Part shown: positions 18,986-27,001 of the stretch, piece after piece | How positions within the stretch are numbered: the stretch's first letter is position 1 | Layout of the letters: every line of letters begins with the position of its first letter | DNA from: DASPWW01 sp963803425 | Lineage (GTDB): Bacteria > Actinomycetota > Thermoleophilia > Solirubrobacterales > 70-9 | Direction of reading: 5' to 3' | Length of the DNA: 64,000 bases | Assembly: GCA_963803425.1 (NCBI GenBank) | Contig: CAWDMA010000001.1 | Location: 1,860,001 to 1,924,000 of the forward strand | Position numbers and translations under genes: made by a program | The notes under the pieces: model-generated | The model's input: only the letters and a program-made list of their open reading frames with translations | Database searches by the model: none | What the model was told of the DNA's origin: nothing

Positions 18986-19555
18986 TCAGGCGCCCGGCGC
19001 AGCCTCGCGCGCGGTGAGCGCGGTCCACACCAAGCTGCCGCCGTACAGCAGCAGGTCGACCCCGACCAGCAGGCCGATCGCCCAGTCGGACGAGCTCGGG
19101 AGCTGCACCGCGATCAGCACGCCGAGCAGCACCCCCGCGACACCGGAGAGCGCGACGAGCCCGGCGCCGTCCTCGTCGCGCTCGCGGAGCGCTGCGTAGA
19201 TCCGGAGCAGGCCGAAGACGATCAGGAGCACGGCGAGGACCGCCGTCAAGGTGATCGTGCCGTCGAGCGGCGCCACCAGCAGGTAGATCCCCGCGGCCGC
19301 GAACAGGATCGCGTACCCGACCCTGAGCAGCACGCGCCCGATCTCGCGCGGCGGGGCGAACGCGTCGACGAGCTGGAATCCGGCGCCGAACATCAGCAGC
19401 CACCCGATGAACAGCTCGATCGCGACGGTCGCCGCCGCCGGGACCGCGATCGCGACGATCCCGGCCAGGATCGCGAGCGCCCCCGCGGCCAGCACCCACC
19501 CCCAGTGCGAGCGGAGCGCATCGGCCGCGGCCGCCCTCGAAGGCGGGGAGATCAT
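18986..19555 (-). CDS. HdeD-family membrane protein
   Basis: 189 residues with six predicted membrane segments in three pairs (WGWVLAAGALAILAGIVAI first, then IELFIGWLLMFGAGFQLVDAF, VGYAILFAAAGIYLLVAPL and others), the layout of HdeD acid-resistance proteins. Members in actinobacteria are of unknown function. Its ATG overlaps the murJ stop (ATGA), suggesting translational coupling with the lipid II flippase. Confidence 0.85.
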   Translation of the reverse strand: MISPPSRAAAADALRSHWGWVLAAGALAILAGIVAIAVPAAATVAIELFIGWLLMFGAGFQLVDAFAPPREIGRVLLRVGYAILFAAAGIYLLVAPLDGTITLTAVLAVLLIVFGLLRIYAALRERDEDGAGLVALSGVAGVLLGVLIAVQLPSSSDWAIGLLVGVDLLLYGGSLVWTALTAREAAPGA

Positions 19556-21216
19556 GCGGCGCGGCTCCGGACGAGTCGCAGGATCTGGTCGAGCTCGGGG
19601 ACGCGGAGCAGCGCCAGCACCGCCACGTACACGGCCGCGCCGGAGCCGAGCGCGGCGACCATCTCGATCGCCTGGGCGCCGGTGGAGCGCCCCATCTCCG
19701 CGTCGAGGGCGTACCACACGCCGTAGCTGGTCGCGGCGAGCGCCGCGGCGGCGAGGGTGATCCGCAGGGAGGTGTCGAGCAGCCGCCCCAGCTCGATCCC
19801 GCCCAGCGAGTACCGCAGCACGGCGCACTGGGCGGCGACGCTCACCCCCGTCGCGATCCCGGTCGAGGCGACGATCCCGGCGACGCCGAACGGCCCGTGC
19901 AGGACGGCTGCGCCGACCGCGGTGATCAGCAGGTTCAGCCCCGCGATCGTGGTCGGCAACCACGGCCGCTGCAGGCTAAAGAACGTGCGGGTGAGGATCA
20001 GGAAGAGCCCGTTCAGGGGCAGCGAGAAGGCGAACCAGAACAGCGCCGTGGAGACGAGCTGGGTCTGCGAGGGCCCGAACTCGCCGCGCTCGTACACGAG
20101 CCGGATCATCGGCTCCGACAGGACGAGGATCGCCGCCGCCGCCGGGGTGAGCAGGAGGACGATCTGGCGCATCCCGTTGGCCATCGTCCGGCGCAGGTCG
20201 TCGTACGCGAGCCGAGCTGCGAACCGCGACAGGGTCGGGAACACGACCGTCGCCACCGCCACCGAGAACATCCCCTGGGGCAGCATGTAGATCCGGAACG
20301 CCTTGTCGATCGCCGCCGGGGCCCGGTCGGAGACGAGGGTCGCGAAAAGGCTGTTGATGACGAGGTTGAAGTTGATCAACCCAAGGCTGATCGTCACCGG
20401 GAGCATCAGCAGCAGCACCTTGCGGACGTCCGGCGTCCACTCGAACACCCGCTGCAGCCGGAACGGCGTGTTGCGGAGGTCCCAGACGACCATCGCGAGC
20501 TGCACCACGGTGCCGACCAGGACGCCGATCGCGTACGCGTAGATCTTGTCGCGCTCCGGGAACGCGGGTGCCAGCCCGACGAGCACGGCGATGATCGCGA
20601 CGTTCCAGAAGAACGGGGCGATCGCGAATACCGCGAACCGGTCGTAGCTGTTCAGGACTCCGACGACGAGCCCCGAGACACCGAGCAGCAGCAGGATCGG
20701 GAACAGGATCCGAGACAGCGCCGCGGTCAGGTCGTCGAGCCGCGGTCCGAACCCGGGCGCGGCGACCTGCATGATCGCGGGCGCGGCGATGATGAACAGC
20801 GCCGTGAGCAGCCCGATCACGAGGATGAACGCGAAGATCAACGTGGAGACGAGCCGGAACGCCTCGCGCCGCTGGCCGCGCTCGAGGTGCTCGGTGAACA
20901 CCGGCACCAGCGCCGCCTGGATCGCCTGGTCGGCGAACAGGCTGCGGACCAGGTTCGGGACCTGGAACGCGATCGTGAATGCCGACATCGGGCCGCGGAC
21001 GCCGAAGTAGCTCGCCGCGACCACCTCCCGGACCAGCCCGGCGATCCGGGATGCCCCGGTGGCGATCGAGAAGAACGCGGTGGAGCGGGCCAGGCGACCG
21101 GAACGGGGCTGCGGCGGCTCCTGGGGCGGCGCCACGGGGTCGTCCGTGGGAACGACCTCGAACGTGCCGCTACCGGGATCCCGCGGTTCAGACGCTATAG
21201 TCACGCGCCGTCCCAT
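19552..21216 (-). CDS. murJ: lipid II flippase MurJ (MviN)
   Basis: Moves lipid II across the membrane for peptidoglycan synthesis. About 14 membrane segments; family markers are FFSIATGASRIAGLVREVVAASYFG near residue 48, FQVPNLVRSLFADQAIQAALVPVF and the repeated hydrophobic helices to the end. ATG 21216 and GTG 21204 are both possible starts; ATG 21216 physically overlaps the divergent rpsT start, and GTG 21204 lies just beyond the TATAGT of rpsT, so the true start may be further in. Confidence 0.93.
   Translation of the reverse strand: MGRRVTIASEPRDPGSGTFEVVPTDDPVAPPQEPPQPRSGRLARSTAFFSIATGASRIAGLVREVVAASYFGVRGPMSAFTIAFQVPNLVRSLFADQAIQAALVPVFTEHLERGQRREAFRLVSTLIFAFILVIGLLTALFIIAAPAIMQVAAPGFGPRLDDLTAALSRILFPILLLLGVSGLVVGVLNSYDRFAVFAIAPFFWNVAIIAVLVGLAPAFPERDKIYAYAIGVLVGTVVQLAMVVWDLRNTPFRLQRVFEWTPDVRKVLLLMLPVTISLGLINFNLVINSLFATLVSDRAPAAIDKAFRIYMLPQGMFSVAVATVVFPTLSRFAARLAYDDLRRTMANGMRQIVLLLTPAAAAILVLSEPMIRLVYERGEFGPSQTQLVSTALFWFAFSLPLNGLFLILTRTFFSLQRPWLPTTIAGLNLLITAVGAAVLHGPFGVAGIVASTGIATGVSVAAQCAVLRYSLGGIELGRLLDTSLRITLAAAALAATSYGVWYALDAEMGRSTGAQAIEMVAALGSGAAVYVAVLALLRVPELDQILRLVRSRAA
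21196..21201 (+). promoter_or_regulatory. -10 element (TATAGT) of rpsT
   Basis: TATAGT, 13 nt before the rpsT ATG at 21215. The mRNA would have at most about 6 leader bases. The hexamer lies within the N-terminal codons of murJ as annotated. Confidence 0.5.
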
Positions 21217-21475
21217 GGCCAACATCGCATCGCAGAAGAAGAGGATCGATCGCACGGAGCGAGAACGGCTCGAGAACCGGCGCCTGACCGCGACCGTCGG
21301 AACCCACTTCCGGCGCCTCGAACAGGCGATCGCCGGCGGCGAACAGGACGCGATCGAGCGCGAGCACAGGGCACTCGTGTCGCGGATCGACAAGGCCGTG
21401 TCGAAGGGCGCGATGCACGCGAACGCCGGCGCGCGGAAGAAGAGCCGCGCGGCGAGACTTCACGCCGCCGCCTGA
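21215..21475 (+). CDS. rpsT: 30S ribosomal protein S20
   Basis: 86-residue basic helical protein beginning MANIASQKKRIDRTERERLENR and ending in an alanine/arginine-rich tail with KGAMHANAGARKKSRAARL, both typical for S20. It binds 16S rRNA early in 30S assembly. The gene stands alone, divergent from murJ and convergent with holA (6-bp gap). Confidence 0.96.
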   Translation: MANIASQKKRIDRTERERLENRRLTATVGTHFRRLEQAIAGGEQDAIEREHRALVSRIDKAVSKGAMHANAGARKKSRAARLHAAA

Positions 21476-21481
21476 TCCAGC

Positions 21482-22465
21482 TCAGGAGGCACCAGCGGGA
21501 GCGCCGGCAGCGCGCCTGACCGCGAGCGTCAGCGCGACGCGATCGTCGTACTCCGACCCTCCCCGGCACCAGATCTCGAGGTCGGCGACGGCGCAGGTGG
21601 CCTCGCGCAGCTCCTCCACCGAGCGCCCCCGAGCTCGGCGGACCAGCATCTTCGCCGCGTACGGGTGCATGTCGAGCTCCGAGGTGACCTGCTTCTCCGG
21701 AACGCCCGCCTCCAACAGAACCAGCGCCCGGTGCGCGCGGCGCAGCCGCGCGGCGAGCGTGTAGACGAGCCCCGTGACGTTCTCGCCCTGGTCGGAGAGC
21801 TGCTCCGCCGCGGACACCGCGCCGGCGGGGTCGCGGTCGAGGACCGCGTCGGCGAGCGCCCAGCCGGCTGCCTCCGAGGTGTCGGTGATCATCGACTCGA
21901 TGTCCTCGACTCCGACCTCGCCGTCCTCACCGGCCCATATCGCGAGCCGGTCGAGCTCGGTGGAGAGCCGAACGGTGCCCGGTCCGAGCCGCTCCACGAG
22001 CAGTCGCGCAGCCGGCAGGTCGAGCCGGAGCCCGCGCTGCGCCGCGCCGGCGACCAGGCGCTTGGGTATGTCGCGGTCGCGGGGCGCGTCGTAGGCGAGC
22101 AGCTCGCCGCCGAGCGCCTCGACCGCCTTGCGCAGCTTCGCCGGGGGCTTGCCGCGGGCGACGAGCACCACGGTGGTGTCGGGGCCGAGATCGTCGAGGG
22201 CCGCGGCCACCTCGGCGGCTCGTGCCGCCGGCCACCTCTCCACCCCGTCGGCGAGCAGGTATCGATGCTCCGCGGTCAGGGAGATAGCGGGGATCGCTGC
22301 GATCAACGCGGCCGCGTCAGGGGCGCCGCCGGGACCGGGCTCAAACGCCTGCAGGGCGCCGGCCCCGCCCTCGCGTTCGGCCCGCTCTCGCAGCCGTGCG
22401 AGGACCGCCCCGATCTTCGCCTCGTCGTCGCCCGCGATCAGGTACGCGGGCTTGATCTCGGGCAT
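21482..22465 (-). CDS. holA: DNA polymerase III subunit delta HolA
   Basis: Clamp-loader subunit that opens the beta clamp. 327 residues, with AYLIAGDDEAKIGAVLARLRERA at the N-terminus, the degenerate ATPase-like region lacking a P-loop as expected for delta, and PYAAKMLVRRARGRSVEELREATCAVADLE at the C-terminal collar domain. Confidence 0.92.
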   Translation of the reverse strand: MPEIKPAYLIAGDDEAKIGAVLARLRERAEREGGAGALQAFEPGPGGAPDAAALIAAIPAISLTAEHRYLLADGVERWPAARAAEVAAALDDLGPDTTVVLVARGKPPAKLRKAVEALGGELLAYDAPRDRDIPKRLVAGAAQRGLRLDLPAARLLVERLGPGTVRLSTELDRLAIWAGEDGEVGVEDIESMITDTSEAAGWALADAVLDRDPAGAVSAAEQLSDQGENVTGLVYTLAARLRRAHRALVLLEAGVPEKQVTSELDMHPYAAKMLVRRARGRSVEELREATCAVADLEIWCRGGSEYDDRVALTLAVRRAAGAPAGAS

Positions 22466-22471
22466 TGGGCG

Positions 22472-22477
22472 AGTGTA
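22472..22477 (-). promoter_or_regulatory. -10 element (TACACT) of holA
   Basis: TACACT, 6 nt before the holA ATG; leaderless spacing. Confidence 0.5.
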
Positions 22478-22516
22478 TTCCGCGCCGCGGCTGACGCCCC
22501 CGCGCCAGCGCCGCTC

Positions 22517-22735
22517 TCAGCCGCCGCCCTGGGGAGGCTGCGTCGTCGTCGTCTGCTGAGTGGTGGTCGTGGTCGGCTTCGCGGTCGTAGTCGGCTTCGC
22601 GGTCGTCCCACCGCCCCCGCCCCCTCCGCCCTGCTGGATCACGGTCGTCGTGCTGTCGCTGCCGCACGCGGCGACACCGATCCCAGCGCCGATTCCGAGC
22701 GCCGTCGTCGCGGCGATGATGGCCACTCGCCTCAT
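22517..22735 (-). CDS. small Gly/Thr-rich lipoprotein
   Basis: 72 residues. A lipoprotein signal peptide with lipobox VAAC places the modified cysteine at residue 24; the mature part is a run of glycines followed by Thr/Lys/Gln/Pro low-complexity sequence (TTTAKPTTTAKP-like and TTTTQ repeats). A purine-rich GGAAGGGG precedes the ATG. No fold is predicted; such tails are usually surface spacers. It sits between comEC and holA. Confidence 0.75.
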   Translation of the reverse strand: MRRVAIIAATTALGIGAGIGVAACGSDSTTTVIQQGGGGGGGGTTAKPTTTAKPTTTTTQQTTTTQPPQGGG

Positions 22736-22796
22736 CCGTACCCCTTCCGTCTCGACTGCGGTGAACCGCGCAGCCTAGTGCACTCCTCGATCCCGT

Positions 22797-25105
22797 TCAC
22801 TCGGGGCGGGCGATCCACTCGCCCGCCCCGACCTCGATCTGGACATCTCCCGCCTCGTCCGTGCGCAGCACCGGCACCCGGTGCCCGGCGAGGTCCGCGA
22901 GCGTCGCCGGCGCTGGATGGCCGTAGGGGTTGTCCGCGCCGACTGAGATCACCGCGGCGCGGGGGCGGATGCGGTCAAGCAGACGCGCCAGACCGGAGTC
23001 CTCGCTGCCGTGGTGGGCGACCTTGAGCACGTCCACCGGCCCGGGCTCGACCGGGGCGAGCTCGGCCTCGGCATCCGCGGTGAGCAGCATCGTGAAGTTG
23101 CGCCACCGAGCAAGCAGGACGATCGCCGCGGCATTGGGCTCGTCGGGCGGCCCGGCTCCCACCAGCCCCCGCGGCGGCCACAGCACGTCGAGTCTCAGGG
23201 TGCCGGACCGGATCGCGTCCCCCTCGACGACGCGGTCGAGCCGAGCGCCCGCCGAGCGAGCGTCGAGACGGATCCGGCGCGGAGCGAGCGAATAGGCGAG
23301 CGAGCCAACCGGGATCTCGCCGAGCACCTGCTCGATCCCGGCGCGATGGTCGAGATCGCCATGCGTGAGCACCGCCGCGGCGAGCCGATCGACTCCCTCG
23401 TCGGCGAGCTTGTCGACGATCTCGTCGCCGGGAGGACCGCCGTCGACCAGCACCGCGCTCGCATCGGGCGACTCCAGCAGGATCGCGTCCCCCTGTCCCA
23501 CGTCGAGCACCGTGATCTCGAGTGTCTCGGGCCGAGCGACGCTCCCGCTCCCTCCCGGGTGCGCCCATGCGGCAGCCGCCGCGACGACCGGCGATCGCGA
23601 CGGCAACGGCGGCGACGAGCCGGCGGCCGGCCGCCAACCCCTCCTGCCGCCGCGTCACCGCACCGGCCACCCATCCACCGCACACGAGCGCGGCGTATGC
23701 GAGCCCGACGCCGGCCGACGGGAGCCCAACGCCGGCCTGGGCCCACCCCGGCGCCGCCATCCACTCGCCAACCTGGGCGATGTACGCGATCAGGCGGGCG
23801 TCGAGCCAGTTCAGCGGCCCGACCGGGATCGCCGGGACCTGCCCCGCGATCGCCGCCAGCATCCCCAGCCACATCACCGGCGCGACCGCGGGCAGGGCCA
23901 GCAGGTTCGCCGGCAGCGCCGTGATCGACACCGCCTCGAAGTGGTGCGCCATCAGGGGCGCGGTGGCGAGCGTCGCGGCGATCGTCATCGCCGCGCCCTC
24001 CGCGAGTGCGCGCTGCCACGACAGAAGGCCCTCGCCCGGGCGCGATCCGGTGCGACGCAGGAGCCAGTTGCGGATTCCCTCGGCCCACAGCAGGATCCCG
24101 GCGACCGCCGCGAAGCTGAGCTGCCACCCCACGTCCGAGCTCGACCGCGGGTTGACGACCAGGGTGACGAGCGCCGCCAACACCAGCACGTACCAGCGCG
24201 AGCGGGGGCGGCCGTAGAGCGCCGCCACGATCCCGGCCGCCCCCATCACGCCGGCGCGCTGGATCGACGGCGCCTGCGCCGGTCACCGGCACGTAGAGGG
24301 CGATCAGGCCGAGCACGCACAGCAGCCGCGCTCGGAGCGAGAGGCCGAGCGCAGCCAGCAGCGGGATCGCCAGCAGAGCCAGCAGGATCACGTTCTGGCC
24401 GGAGACCGCGAGCAGGTGGGCGAGACCGGACCGCTTGAAGTCCTCGACCGTGGCGCGGTCGATCCGGTCGTCCTGGCCGAGCACGAAACCGCGCGCCAGG
24501 GCGGCCTCGGGCGGCGGCATGCCGCGGTCGAGCGCCGCCTCGGCGCGATCGCGGACGCCGTCGGCGATCGCGGCCAGTCCGCCGCGGCGCCGACCGGTGA
24601 GCCCGATCCCGTCCGCCTTCAAGATCTCGCCGATCCCGTACCGCGACAGGTAGCCGACCTCCCAATCCGGCGGCTCGCCGAGCACCCCGCGGGCACGGAT
24701 CTCGCGACCGACCGGGAGGTCCGGGACCGGCTCGGGCGCCTCGACGAGGAGGCGGCCGTCGGCGCTGTCGACCCGCACCGAGACGACCCCGTCGTCGCGC
24801 CGCGGGACCGCGGTGACGAAGCCGCGCACGCTCGCGGCGCGACCGTCCGGCCCCTCGAACGCGCCGGCGTCGATCGCGGCGAGCCGCTCGCCGCCCGCGA
24901 CGAGGCCAACCGCGGCCGCGACCATGCCCACCACGGCGCCGGCGCCAACCGACCGTGGCCGGGTGCCCGCACCACCACCAGCCACCGCCGCCGCGGCGCC
25001 GAGCGCGGCCCCGAAACCGGCCGCGACACTGCCCGTCACCCCCACCCACGGCGACACAGCGACCCCGGCGGTTGCCCCGACGAGCCCGACCAGCCTCCAG
25101 TCCAC
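22797..25105 (-). CDS. comEC: competence DNA-channel protein ComEC/Rec2 (two frameshifts)
   Basis: Membrane channel for single-stranded DNA uptake. Three frame segments together give a full-length protein of about 770 residues. 25105 to about 24275 carries the N-terminal membrane segments, OB-fold domain and the competence-domain opening LARGFVLGQDDRIDR...LLAVSGQN; about 24249 to 23600 continues from GVMGAAGIVAALYGRPRSRW through ten or so hydrophobic helices; 23590 to 22797 is the metallo-beta-lactamase-like domain with TVLDVGQGDAILLE, LTHGDLDHRAG and VAHHGSED. One indel near 24275 and another near 23590 break the frame. comEA-like genes lie directly upstream. Confidence 0.88.
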
Positions 25106-25196
25106 GTGGGCCAGCGTTCAGCGTCTGGGCGCGCGGGTGGCGCCCGCTCCGGGGCGCAATCGTGCCGGAGCCGTGCCTAGGCCGACGCGGACCGGA

Positions 25197-25547
25197 TCAC
25201 GGCTGCAGCCGGGCCCGGAGCGCATCCATCGTCGCAGGGCCGACTCCGCTCACATCGGCGAGCTCGTCGACCGACGACAGCCCGCCCCGGCCGTCGCGGA
25301 ACTCGACGATCGCGCGCGCAGTGGCCGGGCCGATTCCCTTGATCGACCCGAGCTCCTCGACCGTCGCCGTACGCAGAGGGAGCCGGCCGTCGGTCGACGC
25401 GGGGAGCATCGCGTCGGAGGCCTGCTCGAGCTCGGGCTCGCGCCGCTGCGCCGAGCGAATCCACCGCGCCCCGACCAGCAGCAGCGCCACGGCGGCCGCG
25501 GCGTAGGCGAGGATCAGCAACCGGCGGATCGGGGGCTGGTGCGGCAT
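25197..25547 (-). CDS. ComEA-like helix-hairpin-helix protein, short paralogue
   Basis: 116 residues: a membrane anchor at about residues 8-27 (RRLLILAYAAAAVALLLVG) followed by a tandem helix-hairpin-helix pair (LGSIKGIGPATARAIVEFR and LADVSGVGPATMDALRARL) that binds DNA without base specificity. Unlike the upstream paralogue it lacks the SLBB domain. Both share ARWIRSA after the anchor and the closing GPAT-x-x-AL-x-x-RLQP, so this looks like a tandem duplication followed by loss of the middle domain. Confidence 0.88.
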   Translation of the reverse strand: MPHQPPIRRLLILAYAAAAVALLLVGARWIRSAQRREPELEQASDAMLPASTDGRLPLRTATVEELGSIKGIGPATARAIVEFRDGRGGLSSVDELADVSGVGPATMDALRARLQP

Positions 25548-25585
25548 CGCCGTCAGGCTACCCGGTGGTCGCCGGAGCGAATCGC

Positions 25586-26188
25586 TCAGGGCTGCAGCCG
25601 GGAGCTGAGCGCCTCCAACGTCGCGGGGCCGATCCCGCTCACCTGGTCGAGCTCGTCGACCGACGACAGCCCTCCGTGCTCGTCCCTGTAGTCGAGGATG
25701 CTCTGCGCGGTGACGGGACCGATCCCGTCGATTGAGTCGAGGTCCTCGAGCGTCGCGCTGCCGAGGCTGATCGGGCCGTCGTCGGTGGCGCCGGCGCCGG
25801 CCGCCGCGGCGGTGGCGCCGCGGCCCCCGGGCACGACGACCTGCTGGCCGTCGCCGAGCACCGCCGCGAGGTTGATCGCGTCGAGCCCCGCCCCGCCCGC
25901 GGGCCCGCCGGCCCGGTCCACCGCGTCCGTGACGCGCGAGCCGGCCGGGAGCCGGTACACCCCCGGCTCGCGCACCGCCCCCGCCACGTGCACGACCACG
26001 TCCCGCCCGGATCCGCCCTCGACCGACGGCGGGCCGCCGTCGCCGCGGCCCCCGCCGGATGCGAAGCTCACCTCGCCGGGCTCGGACCCGGCCTGATCGG
26101 CGGAGCGGATCCACCGCGCCCCGAGCAGCAGCAAGGCGACCGCGACAGCGCCGTACACGAGGATCTGGGAGCGGCTCAGGTAGGCCAC
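25586..26188 (-). CDS. comEA: ComEA-type DNA receptor with SLBB and helix-hairpin-helix domains
   Basis: 200 residues: N-terminal anchor (residues 9-26), a glycine-rich spacer, an SLBB domain with VVVHVAGAVREPGVYRLPAG at about 65-84, a spacer, then the HhH pair LDSIDGIGPVTAQSILDYR and LDQVSGIGPATLEALSSRL. ComEA binds incoming double-stranded DNA at the membrane and passes it to ComEC. It lies 38 bp upstream of the short paralogue and, with comEC, forms a DNA-uptake locus. Confidence 0.93.
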   Translation of the reverse strand: MAYLSRSQILVYGAVAVALLLLGARWIRSADQAGSEPGEVSFASGGGRGDGGPPSVEGGSGRDVVVHVAGAVREPGVYRLPAGSRVTDAVDRAGGPAGGAGLDAINLAAVLGDGQQVVVPGGRGATAAAAGAGATDDGPISLGSATLEDLDSIDGIGPVTAQSILDYRDEHGGLSSVDELDQVSGIGPATLEALSSRLQP

Positions 26189-26265
26189 CCGCCGATCGTC
26201 GCCAGAGTCGCTCTACGCGTTGCGCGCCGGCTGCAGCGCTTCCGTGACGCGTCCGTGCCGAGTGA

Positions 26266-26536
26266 TCAGCGCACCCCGAACCCGTCCAGGCCCTCCGGCT
26301 CCTCCTCGAACTCCTCGACCCGCTCGCACGAACGCCCCCGCCGGACCCTCGCGCGCGAACCGGACCATCGCGTCGACGGCGTCCCCGTCACCCTCGAATG
26401 CGGCCTCCACGGTGCCGTCCGGGTTGTTCCGAACCCAGCCGGAGACGCCGTGCTGGGCGGCGCGGCGGCGGGTCGTGTCGCGGAAGAAGACGCCCTGGAC
26501 GTGACCGTGGAGGACGACGCGGCGTCGCGTCATCAC
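26266..26536 (-). CDS. acylphosphatase (one frameshift)
   Basis: Small hydrolase of carboxyl phosphates. Residues 8-24 LHGHVQGVFFRDTTRRR contain the phosphate loop and catalytic arginine, and GWVRNNPDGTVEAAFEGD the catalytic asparagine. The first frame then drifts into RAGRGVRGG; one extra T near 26325 explains this, because the next frame continues as SCERVEEFEEEPEGLDGFGVR and stops at 26266, giving a normal ~90-residue enzyme. Without the correction it would read to 26213. Confidence 0.82.
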
Positions 26537-26543
26537 CGGGACG

Positions 26544-26948
26544 CTAGTAGTCCTCGTCCTCGTCGTACCCGGCCGCCGGGCTGCCGGCGAGCTGGCGGTC
26601 GTACAGCTCGTCCACGGCTACCGCGGGCGACTGCACGGACACGCATGCGAACGAGCCGTCGCCGTCGTTTGCGATCGCGTGGTCGGTGGCCGGCGGGATC
26701 AGGGCGAGGTCGCCCTGCCCGAGCCGCTCCGAGTCGCCGGCGGCGGACAGCGTTCCCTCGCCGCGGACGACGACGTACACCTGCTCGGCCTCCTCATGGG
26801 AGCGAAGGCTCTGCGACACACCCGGCGGGACCTCGACGAGGGTCACCGACATGTGGCGGGAGCCGAGCTCACCGGCATCCATCAGGATGTGGGTCTGGAG
26901 CTGGTGCCACTCCTCGACCGCCGCGTCCGAGAGCCGCCTAACGAGCAT
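26544..26948 (-). CDS. cupin-domain protein
   Basis: 134 residues with a single cupin barrel: MSVTLVEVPPGVSQSLRSHEEAEQVYVVVRGEG supplies the first motif (G-x5-H-x-H-like, with H and E ligands) and GDLALIPPATDHAIANDGD the second. The acidic tail DEDEDY is unusual. Metal-binding is likely; enzyme or regulatory role unknown. It is 7 bp before the acylphosphatase gene in the same direction, so the two may be co-transcribed. Confidence 0.85.
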   Translation of the reverse strand: MLVRRLSDAAVEEWHQLQTHILMDAGELGSRHMSVTLVEVPPGVSQSLRSHEEAEQVYVVVRGEGTLSAAGDSERLGQGDLALIPPATDHAIANDGDGSFACVSVQSPAVAVDELYDRQLAGSPAAGYDEDEDY

Positions 26949-27001
26949 GCGCCGAGATTTTCTAGCAGACGTGGGCGCCCAGCGCGGCGCAACGACGTGA
27001 A

